Source: a virus
Direction: 5' to 3' (one strand)
Virus record (IMG/VR): IMGVR_UViG_3300031553_000020
Span: 1 to 32,979 of that record
DNA length: 32,979 bases
Shown: in pieces, positions 19,498-27,021 of the stretch
How positions within the stretch are numbered: position 1 is the first letter of the stretch
Layout of the letters: every line of letters starts with the position of its first letter
Program-made: the position numbers and the translations under genes
The notes under the pieces: model-generated
Databases searched by the model: none
What the model saw: the letters and a program-made list of their open reading frames with translations, nothing else
What the model was told of the DNA's origin: nothing

Positions 19498-21990
19498 GTG
19501 AACGTATTCGAGCTTTTCGGGAAGGTTGCTCTCGATGGGAGCGCGAAGGTAAAGGATGAGCTGACTGGGCTGGAGAAGAAGACTCAGCAGGTCCAGAAAG
19601 GTATGCGGGTCATGGGTGCCGCATTTACTGCTGTGGGCGTTGCCGGCCTGGCCATAATCAGCTCAACCAAGAAGATAAATGCCCAGCTTGGTGTGACGGC
19701 GCTGAATCTTGGCGTTACCACTAAGGAAATGCGGGACCTAACCCTCGCAGTTACTAATGTGACTTTCGCCATAAGCGAGGTTACGGCAACCTTTGATTTA
19801 TTGGCCAGGGCTGGGGTAAAAGACACGGAGGTCCTGAAGGCTACAGCCACAGCCTTCGATACCCTTGGTGACGCTACCGGTAATACGGCTAGCATTACTG
19901 CCGGCATTATGATAGATGCAATGAAGACCTTCGGCCTTACAGCTGAGGAAATAGCCAGTAAGGGCGACATGATGACCCACATGGCCAGAAATAGCACAAT
20001 AGGCCTCGAAGACTTCGCCACAATGGTTGGATACACAGACCAAGAAATGGTCGCTGCTGGACTCACCATCGAAGATATGGCGGCTATGATGATGTATATG
20101 GGCGATAGCGGCATCGCACCTGGAAAGGTCATGCTTAGAGAGTGGCAGGCGGCGGTTACTCGATCAAAGAAAGAGAACATCTCTATGACCGAAGCTCTCG
20201 GTATGACAAGCGAAGAGTTGGCCAAGTATAATGGCGGTCTGCAGGATTCCGAGGGGGTAATGCAGCAGTTTGCTGATGCCGCGAATGAGCAATATACCAT
20301 CATGGACAAGCTCAAACAGAAGTTCAGCGAGATAACTCTAGGAATGAGTGGTTTCCTTGAGCCTTTGGAGCCGATACTCGCCGGCATGACAGCTTTGGGG
20401 CCGGCAATGATATTCCTATCGACCTCTGTAGGACTGGCCACCGTTAAATGGATAGCCCATACAGCCGCCCTGATAGCACACAGGATAGCTGCCTTAGCTT
20501 CTGCGGCCGCGAATGCAATCCTCAATGCCTCTTTAGGGCCAGTAGGATGGGCCTTAATCGCAGTAGCCACTGCAGCAGCCATCGTAATCCCCCTTATCCT
20601 GAAATTGACCTCAGCAAGCAAAGAAGCTTCTAAGGGAATGGATGACTATACAAAGAGCCTTTTTCAGAATGAATTAGCATCCACACTTACCACCGCTGAA
20701 TGGGTCCGGGCTTATGAGAAGGGCTATTTGCTAGAGGACCAGGTAGTGAAGATCGCCCGTGGCTTGGGCATCAGCACCGAAAAACTCGTAGAGAATATGC
20801 AGGCTGCGGGGTTGCTGGAAGCTGTTATTTCCGACGGCACCGAAACGGGAAGACTATATATCCGCCAATTAGAAGACCAGGTAACCGGGCTTGCTGCAGT
20901 AAACCAGCAAATGTCAGAGACTACCGCGGCTCAAGAAGCCCTTACTGATTCGTGGGATGATTTTCTGACCGAACTAGACCCCAGTGTCAGAGCCTTCAAA
21001 GAATACGGTTTAACAACTGAAGATGTTATCCAGTATATGACGAGAGCTGGTGATTCCATAGATTCAGTCGTGCAAAGCCTTAGCGATCAAGGTATCGAAG
21101 CTAACAATGTAAAATATCATCTCGAGGAATTGGGGATAGCAGCCAGTGACGTCGCTGATTTTGTAGGGAAGAAGCGTCAGGCGATTGAGGAGGAAAAGAC
21201 TGCTGACGAAGAAGCAGCTATCGCTGTAGAGGAATTGCGAAAGCAGCTCCAGTACGAGGCAAGTGACGCCGGCAAGGTAGGGCTGACTACGAGGGATGTA
21301 ACGGCTGCACTTATCGCCCAGGGCTGGACTACTAAGAGAATCGCCGATTTATGGGCACGGCTTGGCGATGATGTTAATTATGCCGACCGTTATCTTAAGG
21401 CTGCCGGGCTCACTTCATCTGAAGTTGACGCCATACTCAAAGAACTTGGGATTACGGTGGATGGGGTGGCGAGCAGTTACGACAAGCTTACCGGCAGCGT
21501 CACGGGCTACGGTGCGGCCGCTACCAAAGAGTTTGCGGAGTTAGAGGCGATGTATAAAGCCGGCGGAAAGACTGGCTACGCCGAGTATTTATGGCAGTCA
21601 GAGTGGGGGCGGAAGGCTATCGCCGGTGATATAGCAGCGGCACAGGCGGGGGCAGCAGCAAGCCAAACAGCGATGTCATCTGGAGCATCAGCAACAGCAG
21701 CCTACACGGCGGGCACAATATCACTTTCGCAGGCTATGTCAGCGTGGGCACAGCATGGCTTCTCATACCAGCATGGCGGTCCGATCCCAGAACCTACGTT
21801 ACTTTATGGATTGATGTCAAAGCGACCTTACGCTCTAGCAGGTGAAGCAGGGAAGGAATATATCTCTCCCGTCTCCCCGAGCGGGAAAGCGGTTAATATC
21901 TATGTCCAGCTTGACGGGAAAACAATCGCAAAGGCTATCGGCCAACCACTTGTAGATGAAATCCGAGTTAGGACAGGGCTAAAGAGTTAA
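19498..21990 (+). CDS. Tail tape measure protein (830 aa)
   Basis: It sets tail length and passes into the host at infection. The start (residues 1-60) is NVFELFGKVALDGSAKVKDE with a coiled coil. The middle has hydrophobic helices (LGPAMIFLSTSVGLATVKWI, LGPVGWALIAVATAAAIVIP) typical of membrane-inserting tape measures. Then follow repeated helical segments (GLTTEDVIQYMTRAGDSIDS, LTTRDVTAALIAQGWTTKRI), and the end YQHGGPIPEPTLLYGLMSKR ... LAGEAGKEYISPVSP is the common family terminus. At about 1.5 angstrom per residue the tail would be around 125 nm (rule of thumb). The GTG start at 19498 has GAGG 9 bases upstream. It ends in TAATG, overlapping the hub gene. Confidence 0.9.
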   Translation: MNVFELFGKVALDGSAKVKDELTGLEKKTQQVQKGMRVMGAAFTAVGVAGLAIISSTKKINAQLGVTALNLGVTTKEMRDLTLAVTNVTFAISEVTATFDLLARAGVKDTEVLKATATAFDTLGDATGNTASITAGIMIDAMKTFGLTAEEIASKGDMMTHMARNSTIGLEDFATMVGYTDQEMVAAGLTIEDMAAMMMYMGDSGIAPGKVMLREWQAAVTRSKKENISMTEALGMTSEELAKYNGGLQDSEGVMQQFADAANEQYTIMDKLKQKFSEITLGMSGFLEPLEPILAGMTALGPAMIFLSTSVGLATVKWIAHTAALIAHRIAALASAAANAILNASLGPVGWALIAVATAAAIVIPLILKLTSASKEASKGMDDYTKSLFQNELASTLTTAEWVRAYEKGYLLEDQVVKIARGLGISTEKLVENMQAAGLLEAVISDGTETGRLYIRQLEDQVTGLAAVNQQMSETTAAQEALTDSWDDFLTELDPSVRAFKEYGLTTEDVIQYMTRAGDSIDSVVQSLSDQGIEANNVKYHLEELGIAASDVADFVGKKRQAIEEEKTADEEAAIAVEELRKQLQYEASDAGKVGLTTRDVTAALIAQGWTTKRIADLWARLGDDVNYADRYLKAAGLTSSEVDAILKELGITVDGVASSYDKLTGSVTGYGAAATKEFAELEAMYKAGGKTGYAEYLWQSEWGRKAIAGDIAAAQAGAAASQTAMSSGASATAAYTAGTISLSQAMSAWAQHGFSYQHGGPIPEPTLLYGLMSKRPYALAGEAGKEYISPVSPSGKAVNIYVQLDGKTIAKAIGQPLVDEIRVRTGLKS

Positions 21991-23522
21991 TGAGCACGAT
22001 AAAGATTGACGGTATTGAAGTTGTTACCGCCAAGGATTCGCTTGTTGTTGAATGCCGCATTGAGGAACGTAGCACGGCCGATTTCGATGTCATAGACCTG
22101 GTCGGTGCTGCCAGCTATACCCGGGGCCAGCCGGTCGAAATCCGCGACCCGGACGATAACCTGGTGTTTGGCGGCTTCATCGACACGCCGAGCTCCCAGC
22201 GTGCATACCCGGGCGGCGGCCTTATCCATCATATCTCCTGCATGGACAATCACTACCTAGCCGACAAACGCCTTGTGGTTAATTCCTATGTATCCCAAAC
22301 AGCAGGGTATATCGTAGAGGATATATTCGACCATTATCTCTCCCTCGAAGGCGTTACTATCGGGGAGATACAGGCCGGGCCAACGGTGGCCCAGGCCATA
22401 TTCAACTATGTCAAGGTTTCCAATGCCTATGATGCACTGAAAGAATTGTCGGGGGCTTTTACCTGGTTTATAGACAATGAAAAGAAGCTCTATTTTATTG
22501 ATAGGGCTACTATCTCAGCCCCCTGGCAATTAGACTGGACCACCCATAAAGCGGAAAGAGACAGCGTTAGTCTGACGACCGGGAATCCCTTATACCGGAA
22601 TTTTCAGTATATCTGGGGCGGGACCGATATAACCAGCGTGCAAACAGCAACTTTCACCGGAGATGGGGTTATTAAGACATTTACCCTGGGGTATCCCCTG
22701 GCGGCGGAACCTGTAATTACCGAAGATGCCGCCCCGATGGATGTGGGCATCAAGGGGATAGAATCGGGGAAAGATTACTACTGGTCGAAGGGCGACAGCG
22801 CGATCTATGCAGAAGTAGCCCCCGGTGTAGGTGTCGTCGTTGCCGTTAGCTACTACGGGCAGTATCCTCTCATTGCAATGTCCCTTGATAGTGCCTCTAT
22901 CGCGGCGAGGAAAGTTATTGAGGGAGGAACCGGGATAACTGAAGACATCGAAAGGGAAGCGTGGCACGAATCCAAGGAATCAGCCAGAGAATCCGCACAG
23001 GGGAAACTAACTCAATATTGCCAGGATGCCGAGAGGTTTAATTATCAGACACTCGAAAGTGGTCTTTTACCTGGCCAGCTTCAGGAAATCACCTATGCAC
23101 CTTTCGGCTTTACCGCTCATCAGATGTTGATAGAGTCGGTATCTGTTAGCTCCCAAGGCGGGATAATTAGCTACAATATAACCTGCATTACCGGACCCAT
23201 TCTCGGTTCCTGGAGCAAGTTCTTTAATAAACTATTCGTACGGCAAGACCAGTCAATTCGTGTGGGTGGCGAGATGCTGTTAAAGCTGATAGCTCAGCCC
23301 GAAAGTTTAGACCTGGTCGAAACCCCTAGTGATGAAGAGGACGACTTCTCTGGTGGTCTGGTCAATAGATGGCTCAATTCAGCCCCGATAGATGCCGGCT
23401 CCCTGGGGAATGTCCAGCATGAAGCTCTGGCTCTGGCCGAAGCTGTAGACGACGGTGAGCATACCACCGAGGATTACGAGTGGGATGACGGGTGTCTGTG
23501 GGATATGGCTACTTGGGCGTAG
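21990..23522 (+). CDS. Tail hub / baseplate protein with inserted beta-domain (510 aa)
   Basis: The N-terminal 210 residues follow the gp27/gpD-like hub pattern of Gram-positive-type phages: VVECRIEERSTADFDVIDLV, YTRGQPVEIRDPDDNLVFGG, AGYIVEDIFDHYL and KELSGAFTWFIDNEKKLYFI. Residues ~219-290 are the beta-domain also seen in the connector and tube paralogue (TFTGDGVIKTFTLGYPLAAE ... VVVAVSYYG). The remaining part resumes hub sequence (ARESAQGKLTQYCQDAERFN, LLPGQLQEITYAPFGFTAHQ). It lies directly after the tape measure, as expected of the distal tail/hub. No peptidase motif is evident. Confidence 0.75.
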   Translation: MSTIKIDGIEVVTAKDSLVVECRIEERSTADFDVIDLVGAASYTRGQPVEIRDPDDNLVFGGFIDTPSSQRAYPGGGLIHHISCMDNHYLADKRLVVNSYVSQTAGYIVEDIFDHYLSLEGVTIGEIQAGPTVAQAIFNYVKVSNAYDALKELSGAFTWFIDNEKKLYFIDRATISAPWQLDWTTHKAERDSVSLTTGNPLYRNFQYIWGGTDITSVQTATFTGDGVIKTFTLGYPLAAEPVITEDAAPMDVGIKGIESGKDYYWSKGDSAIYAEVAPGVGVVVAVSYYGQYPLIAMSLDSASIAARKVIEGGTGITEDIEREAWHESKESARESAQGKLTQYCQDAERFNYQTLESGLLPGQLQEITYAPFGFTAHQMLIESVSVSSQGGIISYNITCITGPILGSWSKFFNKLFVRQDQSIRVGGEMLLKLIAQPESLDLVETPSDEEDDFSGGLVNRWLNSAPIDAGSLGNVQHEALALAEAVDDGEHTTEDYEWDDGCLWDMATWA

Positions 23523-23531
23523 GAGAATGAT

Positions 23532-24005
23532 ATGGAGACAAAAAAGAAGAATTCCTTAAAATTATACGGAAGGTGGAGGCTGGAGGCCCGCCACATCAAG
23601 ACGGGCGAGATAATTGTCAAAGAGGGCGAAAACCTTATTGCCACTGTAGGTAAGGGGCTGGTCGGCGACCTTATGATTGACACGGCTGGCTTCGACACGG
23701 GGTTGACCTTCTGCGCTATAGGTTCAGACAATACCGCCCCAAATGTCGCGGATACCACTTTAACGGTGGAGGAATTCCGAAAGGCGGTAACTTCTAGGTC
23801 AAGAACCGTGAATGAGATAACGATCACCACCTTCTTTACCGCTGCCGAATCAACCTATGCCATAGAAGAGGCGGGGATATTCGGGCACTCAACGGCCAGC
23901 GCAACACCAGACAGCGGGATTATTTTCAGTCATTGGCTGGTTTCCTTTGACAACTCGGGTGGCGTCTACGATATAACGATTTCTTATATTCTGACAATAG
24001 GGTGA
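23532..24005 (+). CDS. Distal tail structural protein (157 aa)
   Basis: Beta-rich: LKLYGRWRLEARHIKTGEII, GENLIATVGKGLVGDLM, LTFCAIGSDNTAPNVADTTL, EEFRKAVTSRSRTVNEITIT and IEEAGIFGHSTASATPDSGI. The IEEAGIFG and IGxDNTAPxxxDTTL motifs are common in small phage tail/baseplate proteins. The layout resembles the protein at 12669. It may be a wedge or receptor-proximal part. Confidence 0.65.
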   Translation: METKKKNSLKLYGRWRLEARHIKTGEIIVKEGENLIATVGKGLVGDLMIDTAGFDTGLTFCAIGSDNTAPNVADTTLTVEEFRKAVTSRSRTVNEITITTFFTAAESTYAIEEAGIFGHSTASATPDSGIIFSHWLVSFDNSGGVYDITISYILTIG

Positions 24006-24013
24006 GGTGAGAT

Positions 24014-24436
24014 ATGCCAATAGCAAGAGGACAACAGATATTGGCGGCGGATGTATTCCCGATAGCCGCAGGAGTTGGTGATATCCCAGAATGTTTTAAT
24101 GATACAGAAAATGGCTCTGCTGCCACTAGCTACGAGAAAGTGAAAGAGACCAGCCTGGCCAGAAGTGGAACTCTCAGAATCAAGTTTGATGTCAGGGGCC
24201 ATCTCTCTGGCACCGGTTACGGCAAAATTTATAGGAACGGAGCCGCAGTCGGGACTGAGCGGAGCAACAACACTGATACATGGGTGACCTTTTCTGAGGA
24301 TATTGCGGGATGGTCGGCTGCTGATTTGTGCCAACTATACACAAAGCATTCTGCCGGGGGATCTGCATGCAGTCAAGTACGGAATTTCCGTATTTATGTA
24401 AATGTTCCTGTCAATAATGTTGCGACAGTAGACTAG
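24014..24436 (+). CDS. Putative tail fibre/tip protein (140 aa)
   Basis: Not firmly recognised. Residues ~30-135 read like a beta-sandwich (SLARSGTLRIKFDVRGHLSG, GKIYRNGAAVGTERSNNTDT, SQVRNFRIYVNVPVN), a fold typical of receptor-binding or fibre domains. GGTGAGATATG precedes it. It ends in a short hydrophobic tail, NVATVD. Confidence 0.55.
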   Translation: MPIARGQQILAADVFPIAAGVGDIPECFNDTENGSAATSYEKVKETSLARSGTLRIKFDVRGHLSGTGYGKIYRNGAAVGTERSNNTDTWVTFSEDIAGWSAADLCQLYTKHSAGGSACSQVRNFRIYVNVPVNNVATVD

Positions 24437-24445
24437 GAGTATCAT

Positions 24446-24673
24446 ATGGAAAAGCAATTACCTTATATTCCAGAGAACAGAGATCAGATTATAGCAGAGC
24501 AAGAGGCTCTAGGCTTCAGACTATATGAAGAGCAGATGCATCATTCTGGATGGTGGCTTTTGTTTACCGACCAGCCTTATGTAGAATCTAAACCCGAGAG
24601 AGACCCCATCAAGGAAATAGATGAACTTAAGGCACGGCTAACAGGAATAGAAGCGAGGGTAGTACCGAAATGA
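24446..24673 (+). CDS. Small tail-region protein (75 aa)
   Basis: MEKQLPYIPENRDQIIAEQE, SGWWLLFTDQPYVESKPERD and a short coiled coil (IKEIDELKARLTGIEARV). The C-terminal coil suggests an oligomeric accessory factor for tail fibres. It overlaps the peptidase-like gene by 4 bases (ATGA). Function unknown. Confidence 0.6.
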   Translation: MEKQLPYIPENRDQIIAEQEALGFRLYEEQMHHSGWWLLFTDQPYVESKPERDPIKEIDELKARLTGIEARVVPK

Positions 24674-25203
24674 AATTGGAATCAGGGGATATAGGCGAAG
24701 TCAAGGGCGTGGGAACTCTACCCAAACTGAACGCCAAATTAACAGAGCCTCATACTGACCGCTTTCACTTCTTCTTAATCTGGAGGAAGGTCGGGGATGA
24801 CTGGATAATACTGGAGTCTATAGGTAAAGGAATAGCCGTTGGGAGGTTGTCCTTCTATGCTGGCCAGGATGTCAAGTTCTACCGTGTGAACTGCCCCGCA
24901 TATTACCGGCATCGAGCCCCGCTCGAGCTCACGAAATGGGGCAGGAGCAAGTACGATTACTCCCTGATTTTATCCATTATCATTCAAGGTCTATGGACAA
25001 TATTCAAGAATTTCATAAAAGGTGAGGGGGTCCACCCGATAAAGGCTGGCGATATATCCTGGAAGCACAACTCCGCCCTTGTCTGCACTGAAGCCGTTGA
25101 CATAGCCTATCTGTCTGTCGGAGTGAGTCTGACCGGTGGGACTGTCCCACTTCCGAGCGCTTTCAAGCAGGCAGAATTAGACGGTCTTATGGAGGAGATA
25201 TGA
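24670..25203 (+). CDS. Permuted NlpC/P60 (YiiX-like) cysteine peptidase/amidase, candidate endolysin
   Basis: 177 residues with an order of motifs like the circularly permuted NlpC/P60 group: an N-terminal SGDIGEV turn, a histidine in TDRFHFFLIWRKVGDDWIIL, then ESIGKGIAVGRLSFYAGQDV and GRSKYDYSLI. Near the C-terminus is the catalytic cysteine in NSALVCTEAVDIAY. Members cleave amide bonds of peptidoglycan or lipids. Followed by three small membrane-protein genes, it is the best endolysin candidate in the genome, where no other muramidase or amidase was seen. It could also be a tail-associated peptidase. There is no signal peptide. Confidence 0.6.
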   Translation: MKLESGDIGEVKGVGTLPKLNAKLTEPHTDRFHFFLIWRKVGDDWIILESIGKGIAVGRLSFYAGQDVKFYRVNCPAYYRHRAPLELTKWGRSKYDYSLILSIIIQGLWTIFKNFIKGEGVHPIKAGDISWKHNSALVCTEAVDIAYLSVGVSLTGGTVPLPSAFKQAELDGLMEEI

Positions 25204-25406
25204 GAGACACTCTGGCAATTTTATTTCTGCTCCTATTTTTACCCGCCTGGTTCGCCTTTATGTTCTGGATTGTTGCGAATTATCCTTTGAATGTGGCCGA
25301 GGCTCTTGGGATAGGTACGATAAACGGCGTCTTCCTTGCCGCATTTAAGGATATGTGGCAGTTTTACTTTAGAAAAGCTCCATTTCAACTTCCGGGGAAG
25401 AAATGA
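25200..25406 (+). CDS. Small membrane protein, candidate holin (68 aa)
   Basis: Residues 4-28 (LAILFLLLFLPAWFAFMFWI) are a strong membrane segment. A second weaker one may span LNVAEALGIGTINGVFLAAF. The tail is basic (FYFRKAPFQLPGKK). It overlaps the peptidase-like gene (ATGA) and the next small ORF. Two segments with a positive tail fit a class II-type holin; this is inference. Confidence 0.65.
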   Translation: MRDTLAILFLLLFLPAWFAFMFWIVANYPLNVAEALGIGTINGVFLAAFKDMWQFYFRKAPFQLPGKK

Positions 25407-25531
25407 TACTCTGGGCGGAGCTCTTTATCGGCTTCTTGATACTCTTTACGGTGACAATGACGGTGCTGGTGGGTTTCTGCCTGGTGTTACAGTTTTTGGC
25501 AACTTTGCTTGAGATTGAGAGGGAAGGCTAA
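25403..25531 (+). CDS. Single-pass membrane peptide in lysis cassette (42 aa)
   Basis: A short ORF in the third frame, ATG at 25403 overlapping the previous stop (ATGA) and stop TAA overlapping the next ATG (TAATG). It encodes one long hydrophobic span (ILWAELFIGFLILFTVTMTV, then LVGFCLVLQFLATLL) and ends EIEREG. The exact overlaps on both sides argue for translation. It might be a holin, antiholin or spanin-like part. Confidence 0.6.
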   Translation: MILWAELFIGFLILFTVTMTVLVGFCLVLQFLATLLEIEREG

Positions 25532-25773
25532 TGATTGATATTCTGAATTTAATAGGTAGTTTGGGTGTGGGGGCTTTTCTCGCCCTTATCATATTTTTTA
25601 TGTACCGCCGCGACCGGAACGAGACTCTAAGGCAACAGCGTGAAGATAGAAAGTTCATGGAGGATAGACTTACAAAGCTCCTTGAAGATGACCAACAAAG
25701 CCGTGAGGCAAACACCAGAACACTGACCGAGTTGACTACTCTTATTTCCAGATTGAATGGGAGATTGAAGTGA
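25531..25773 (+). CDS. Holin-like protein, membrane segment plus coiled coil (80 aa)
   Basis: Residues 3-25 form a membrane helix (LNLIGSLGVGAFLALIIFFM), followed by a charged helix (YRRDRNETLRQQREDRKFME) and a coiled coil to the end (RLTKLLEDDQQ ... LTELTTLISRLNGRL). This is the BhlA/UviB or XhlA-like layout of small phage holin-associated proteins. It is the last gene before the terminator at 25832. Confidence 0.65.
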   Translation: MIDILNLIGSLGVGAFLALIIFFMYRRDRNETLRQQREDRKFMEDRLTKLLEDDQQSREANTRTLTELTTLISRLNGRLK

Positions 25774-25831
25774 TACACAGATACCACTGACTAGCTTTGA
25801 GAGATGGAAATCTACGGGCTTTAAGCAATAC

Positions 25832-25870
25832 GCCTTACCCTTTATGGGGTAGGGCAGATTTTTTTATTTC
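25832..25870 (+). terminator. Rho-independent terminator ending the late operon
   Basis: GCCTTACCC (25832-25840) pairs with GGGTAGGGC (25847-25855), followed within 3 bases by TTTTTTTATTT. It lies between the late genes and the early promoter at 25903. Confidence 0.85.
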
Positions 25871-25902
25871 TATGAGTTTTTAGAAATTGGTCTAAAAAAG
25901 TA

Positions 25903-25931
25903 TTGACAGAGGGGTAATCATAGTTTAAAAT
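25903..25931 (+). promoter_or_regulatory. Strong early promoter
   Basis: TTGACA (25903-25908), a 17-bp spacer and TAAAAT (25926-25931). The predicted start (25938-25941) coincides with the ATG at 25941, so the first message is probably leaderless. It is the best early promoter visible, upstream of the HTH gene. Confidence 0.75.
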
Positions 25932-25940
25932 ATGGTTGTC

Positions 25941-26102
25941 ATGGCTTATAAAGATTATTTAGAACGGATAAAGGAACGGGACGAAAACCTTAGAAAATAC
26001 CACGAAGCCCACCCAGGCATGAGCCAGAGGGCACTTGCCAAGGTCTTTAAGGTTAGTCAGGCAAGGATATCTAAAATTCTCCAGAAACAGGGGGTTTCTT
26101 AA
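25941..26102 (+). CDS. Small helix-turn-helix protein, leaderless (53 aa)
   Basis: MAYKDYLERIKERDENLRKY, then HPGMSQRALAKVFKVSQARI and SKILQKQGVS. The second half is a full HTH (SQRALAKVFKVSQARISKIL). No ribosome site; the promoter ends 9 bases before the ATG. It is the first gene of the early region and is likely a regulator (repressor/Cro-like or activator). Its stop codon lies inside the conserved 12-base block of the structured element that follows. Confidence 0.7.
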   Translation: MAYKDYLERIKERDENLRKYHEAHPGMSQRALAKVFKVSQARISKILQKQGVS

Positions 26103-26231
26103 TAGAATATCCCGGTGCCAGGGCTTCTTTGCTGACATAACAATTACGTTGTCCGCCCCAAGCTAAAACTTTAATAATCCAAAAATCTATTTATGTCAGC
26201 TTTTGAAGCTCCAGAAATGGGGCTTTTTTTA
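26098..26231 (+). ncRNA. Structured intergenic element with competing hairpins (attenuator candidate)
   Basis: GCTGACATAA (26131-26140) is the exact inverse of TTATGTCAGC (26191-26200). GCTTC (26123-26127) can extend the stem with GAAGC (26205-26209). The latter bases also form the left side of a terminator (AGCTCC 26207-26212 with GGGGCT 26219-26224, then TTTTTTT). The two structures exclude each other, as in an attenuator or riboswitch. It stands before the pentapeptide gene. A related arrangement is at 31632. Folding was done by eye only. Confidence 0.5.
26207..26230 (+). terminator. Terminator upstream of pentapeptide gene
   Basis: Six-bp stem AGCTCC/GGGGCT with loop AGAAAT and a run of seven T. 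Part of the element at 26098; its left arm is also needed by the longer upstream stem. Confidence 0.65.
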
Positions 26232-26245
26232 TTAAGGAGGGGATG

Positions 26246-26902
26246 ATGGATAAAAAGGACTTAACCAAAATCCTGAATGACCATAAGAAGTGGGTAAATG
26301 GTGAAGGTGGGGAACGAGCCAACCTCAGTGACGCCGACCTCAGTGACGCCGACCTCAGTGACGCCGACCTCAGTGACGCCGACCTCAGGAACGCCGACCT
26401 CAGGAACGCCGACCTCAGGAACGCCGACCTCAGGAACGCCGACCTCAGGAACGCCGACCTCAGGAACGCCGACCTCTGGAACGCCGACCTCAGGAACGCC
26501 GACCTCAGGAACGCCGACCTCAGTGACGCCGACCTCAGGAACGCCGACCTCAGTGACGCCGACCTCAGTGACGCCGACCTCAGGAACGCCGACCTCAGGA
26601 ACGCCGACCTCAGGAACGCTGTTTTACACCCACCTACAATATTGCTTCTCTGTAATTGGGGCAAAGTCTCAGGCAAGTTGACATCTGAATTAATGAGATA
26701 CGATGCTGCTAACCACCCCAAACCACATAAATTCCAAGAATGGGCTGATGGTGGCGGTTGTCCTTACAGCAGTGGTTTTCCCCGTGTGGCTCACTTTCAA
26801 GAAAACAAGGAATTATGGAAGCCTGGAAAAGCCAAATCAGCCAGGGAACTTGTCTTGATGCTTTTTAAGGAAAAGAAAATAAAATATGACCCAAATCTTT
26901 GA
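26246..26902 (+). CDS. Pentapeptide-repeat protein (218 aa)
   Basis: Residues ~1-24 are a short helical lead ([20 protein letters not shown]). Then come 20 units of five, [20 protein letters not shown], giving a right-handed quadrilateral beta-helix. Last is a conserved C-terminal domain ([57 protein letters not shown]). Pentapeptide helices can mimic DNA (MfpA/Qnr) or scaffold contacts; the precise target here is unknown. ATG 26246 has AAGGAGG 5 bases upstream; ATG 26243 is too close to it. Encoded by near-identical 15-bp DNA units, so the length is probably variable. Confidence 0.8.
   Translation: MDKKDLTKILNDHKKWVNGEGGERANLSDADLSDADLSDADLSDADLRNADLRNADLRNADLRNADLRNADLRNADLWNADLRNADLRNADLSDADLRNADLSDADLSDADLRNADLRNADLRNAVLHPPTILLLCNWGKVSGKLTSELMRYDAANHPKPHKFQEWADGGGCPYSSGFPRVAHFQENKELWKPGKAKSARELVLMLFKEKKIKYDPNL
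26318..26617 (+). repeat. Array of 20 tandem 15-bp units
   Basis: Unit GCCGACCTCAGTGAC or GCCGACCTCAGGAAC; the two forms differ at two bases that change together (SD versus RN codons), with one TGG variant. The array codes for the pentapeptide repeats. Such perfect units expand and contract readily, and short-read assembly may misstate their number. Confidence 0.95.
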
Positions 26903-26903
26903 A

Positions 26904-26931
26904 GCCCCGTCATCCACTAACCAGTCGGGGC
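26904..26931. other. Intercistronic hairpin after pentapeptide gene
   Basis: GCCCCG (26904-26909) pairs with CGGGGC (26926-26931), followed by ATTATA rather than a T-run. Possibly a weak terminator or mRNA-stabilising stem. Confidence 0.45.
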
Positions 26932-27021
26932 ATTATACACTAATCGACAAGAGATTGGAATACAGAATAGTAAAGGTAGAACTTTGAACCCAAAGGAACA
27001 TTATAGTGGCGGAGGTGGAAT

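Noticed and set aside
19584-20621. 345-aa minus-strand ORF
   Set aside because: It is antisense to the tape measure gene with low-complexity content and no start signals.
26318-26617. CRISPR array
   Set aside because: The units are 15 bp with no spacers and are in frame within a protein gene.
26191-26721. Minus-strand ORF of SAFLR repeats and + strand ORF of TSGTP repeats over the same region
   Set aside because: These are other-frame readings of the 15-bp array. Only the pentapeptide frame has a ribosome site, a sensible N-terminus and a recognisable C-terminal domain.
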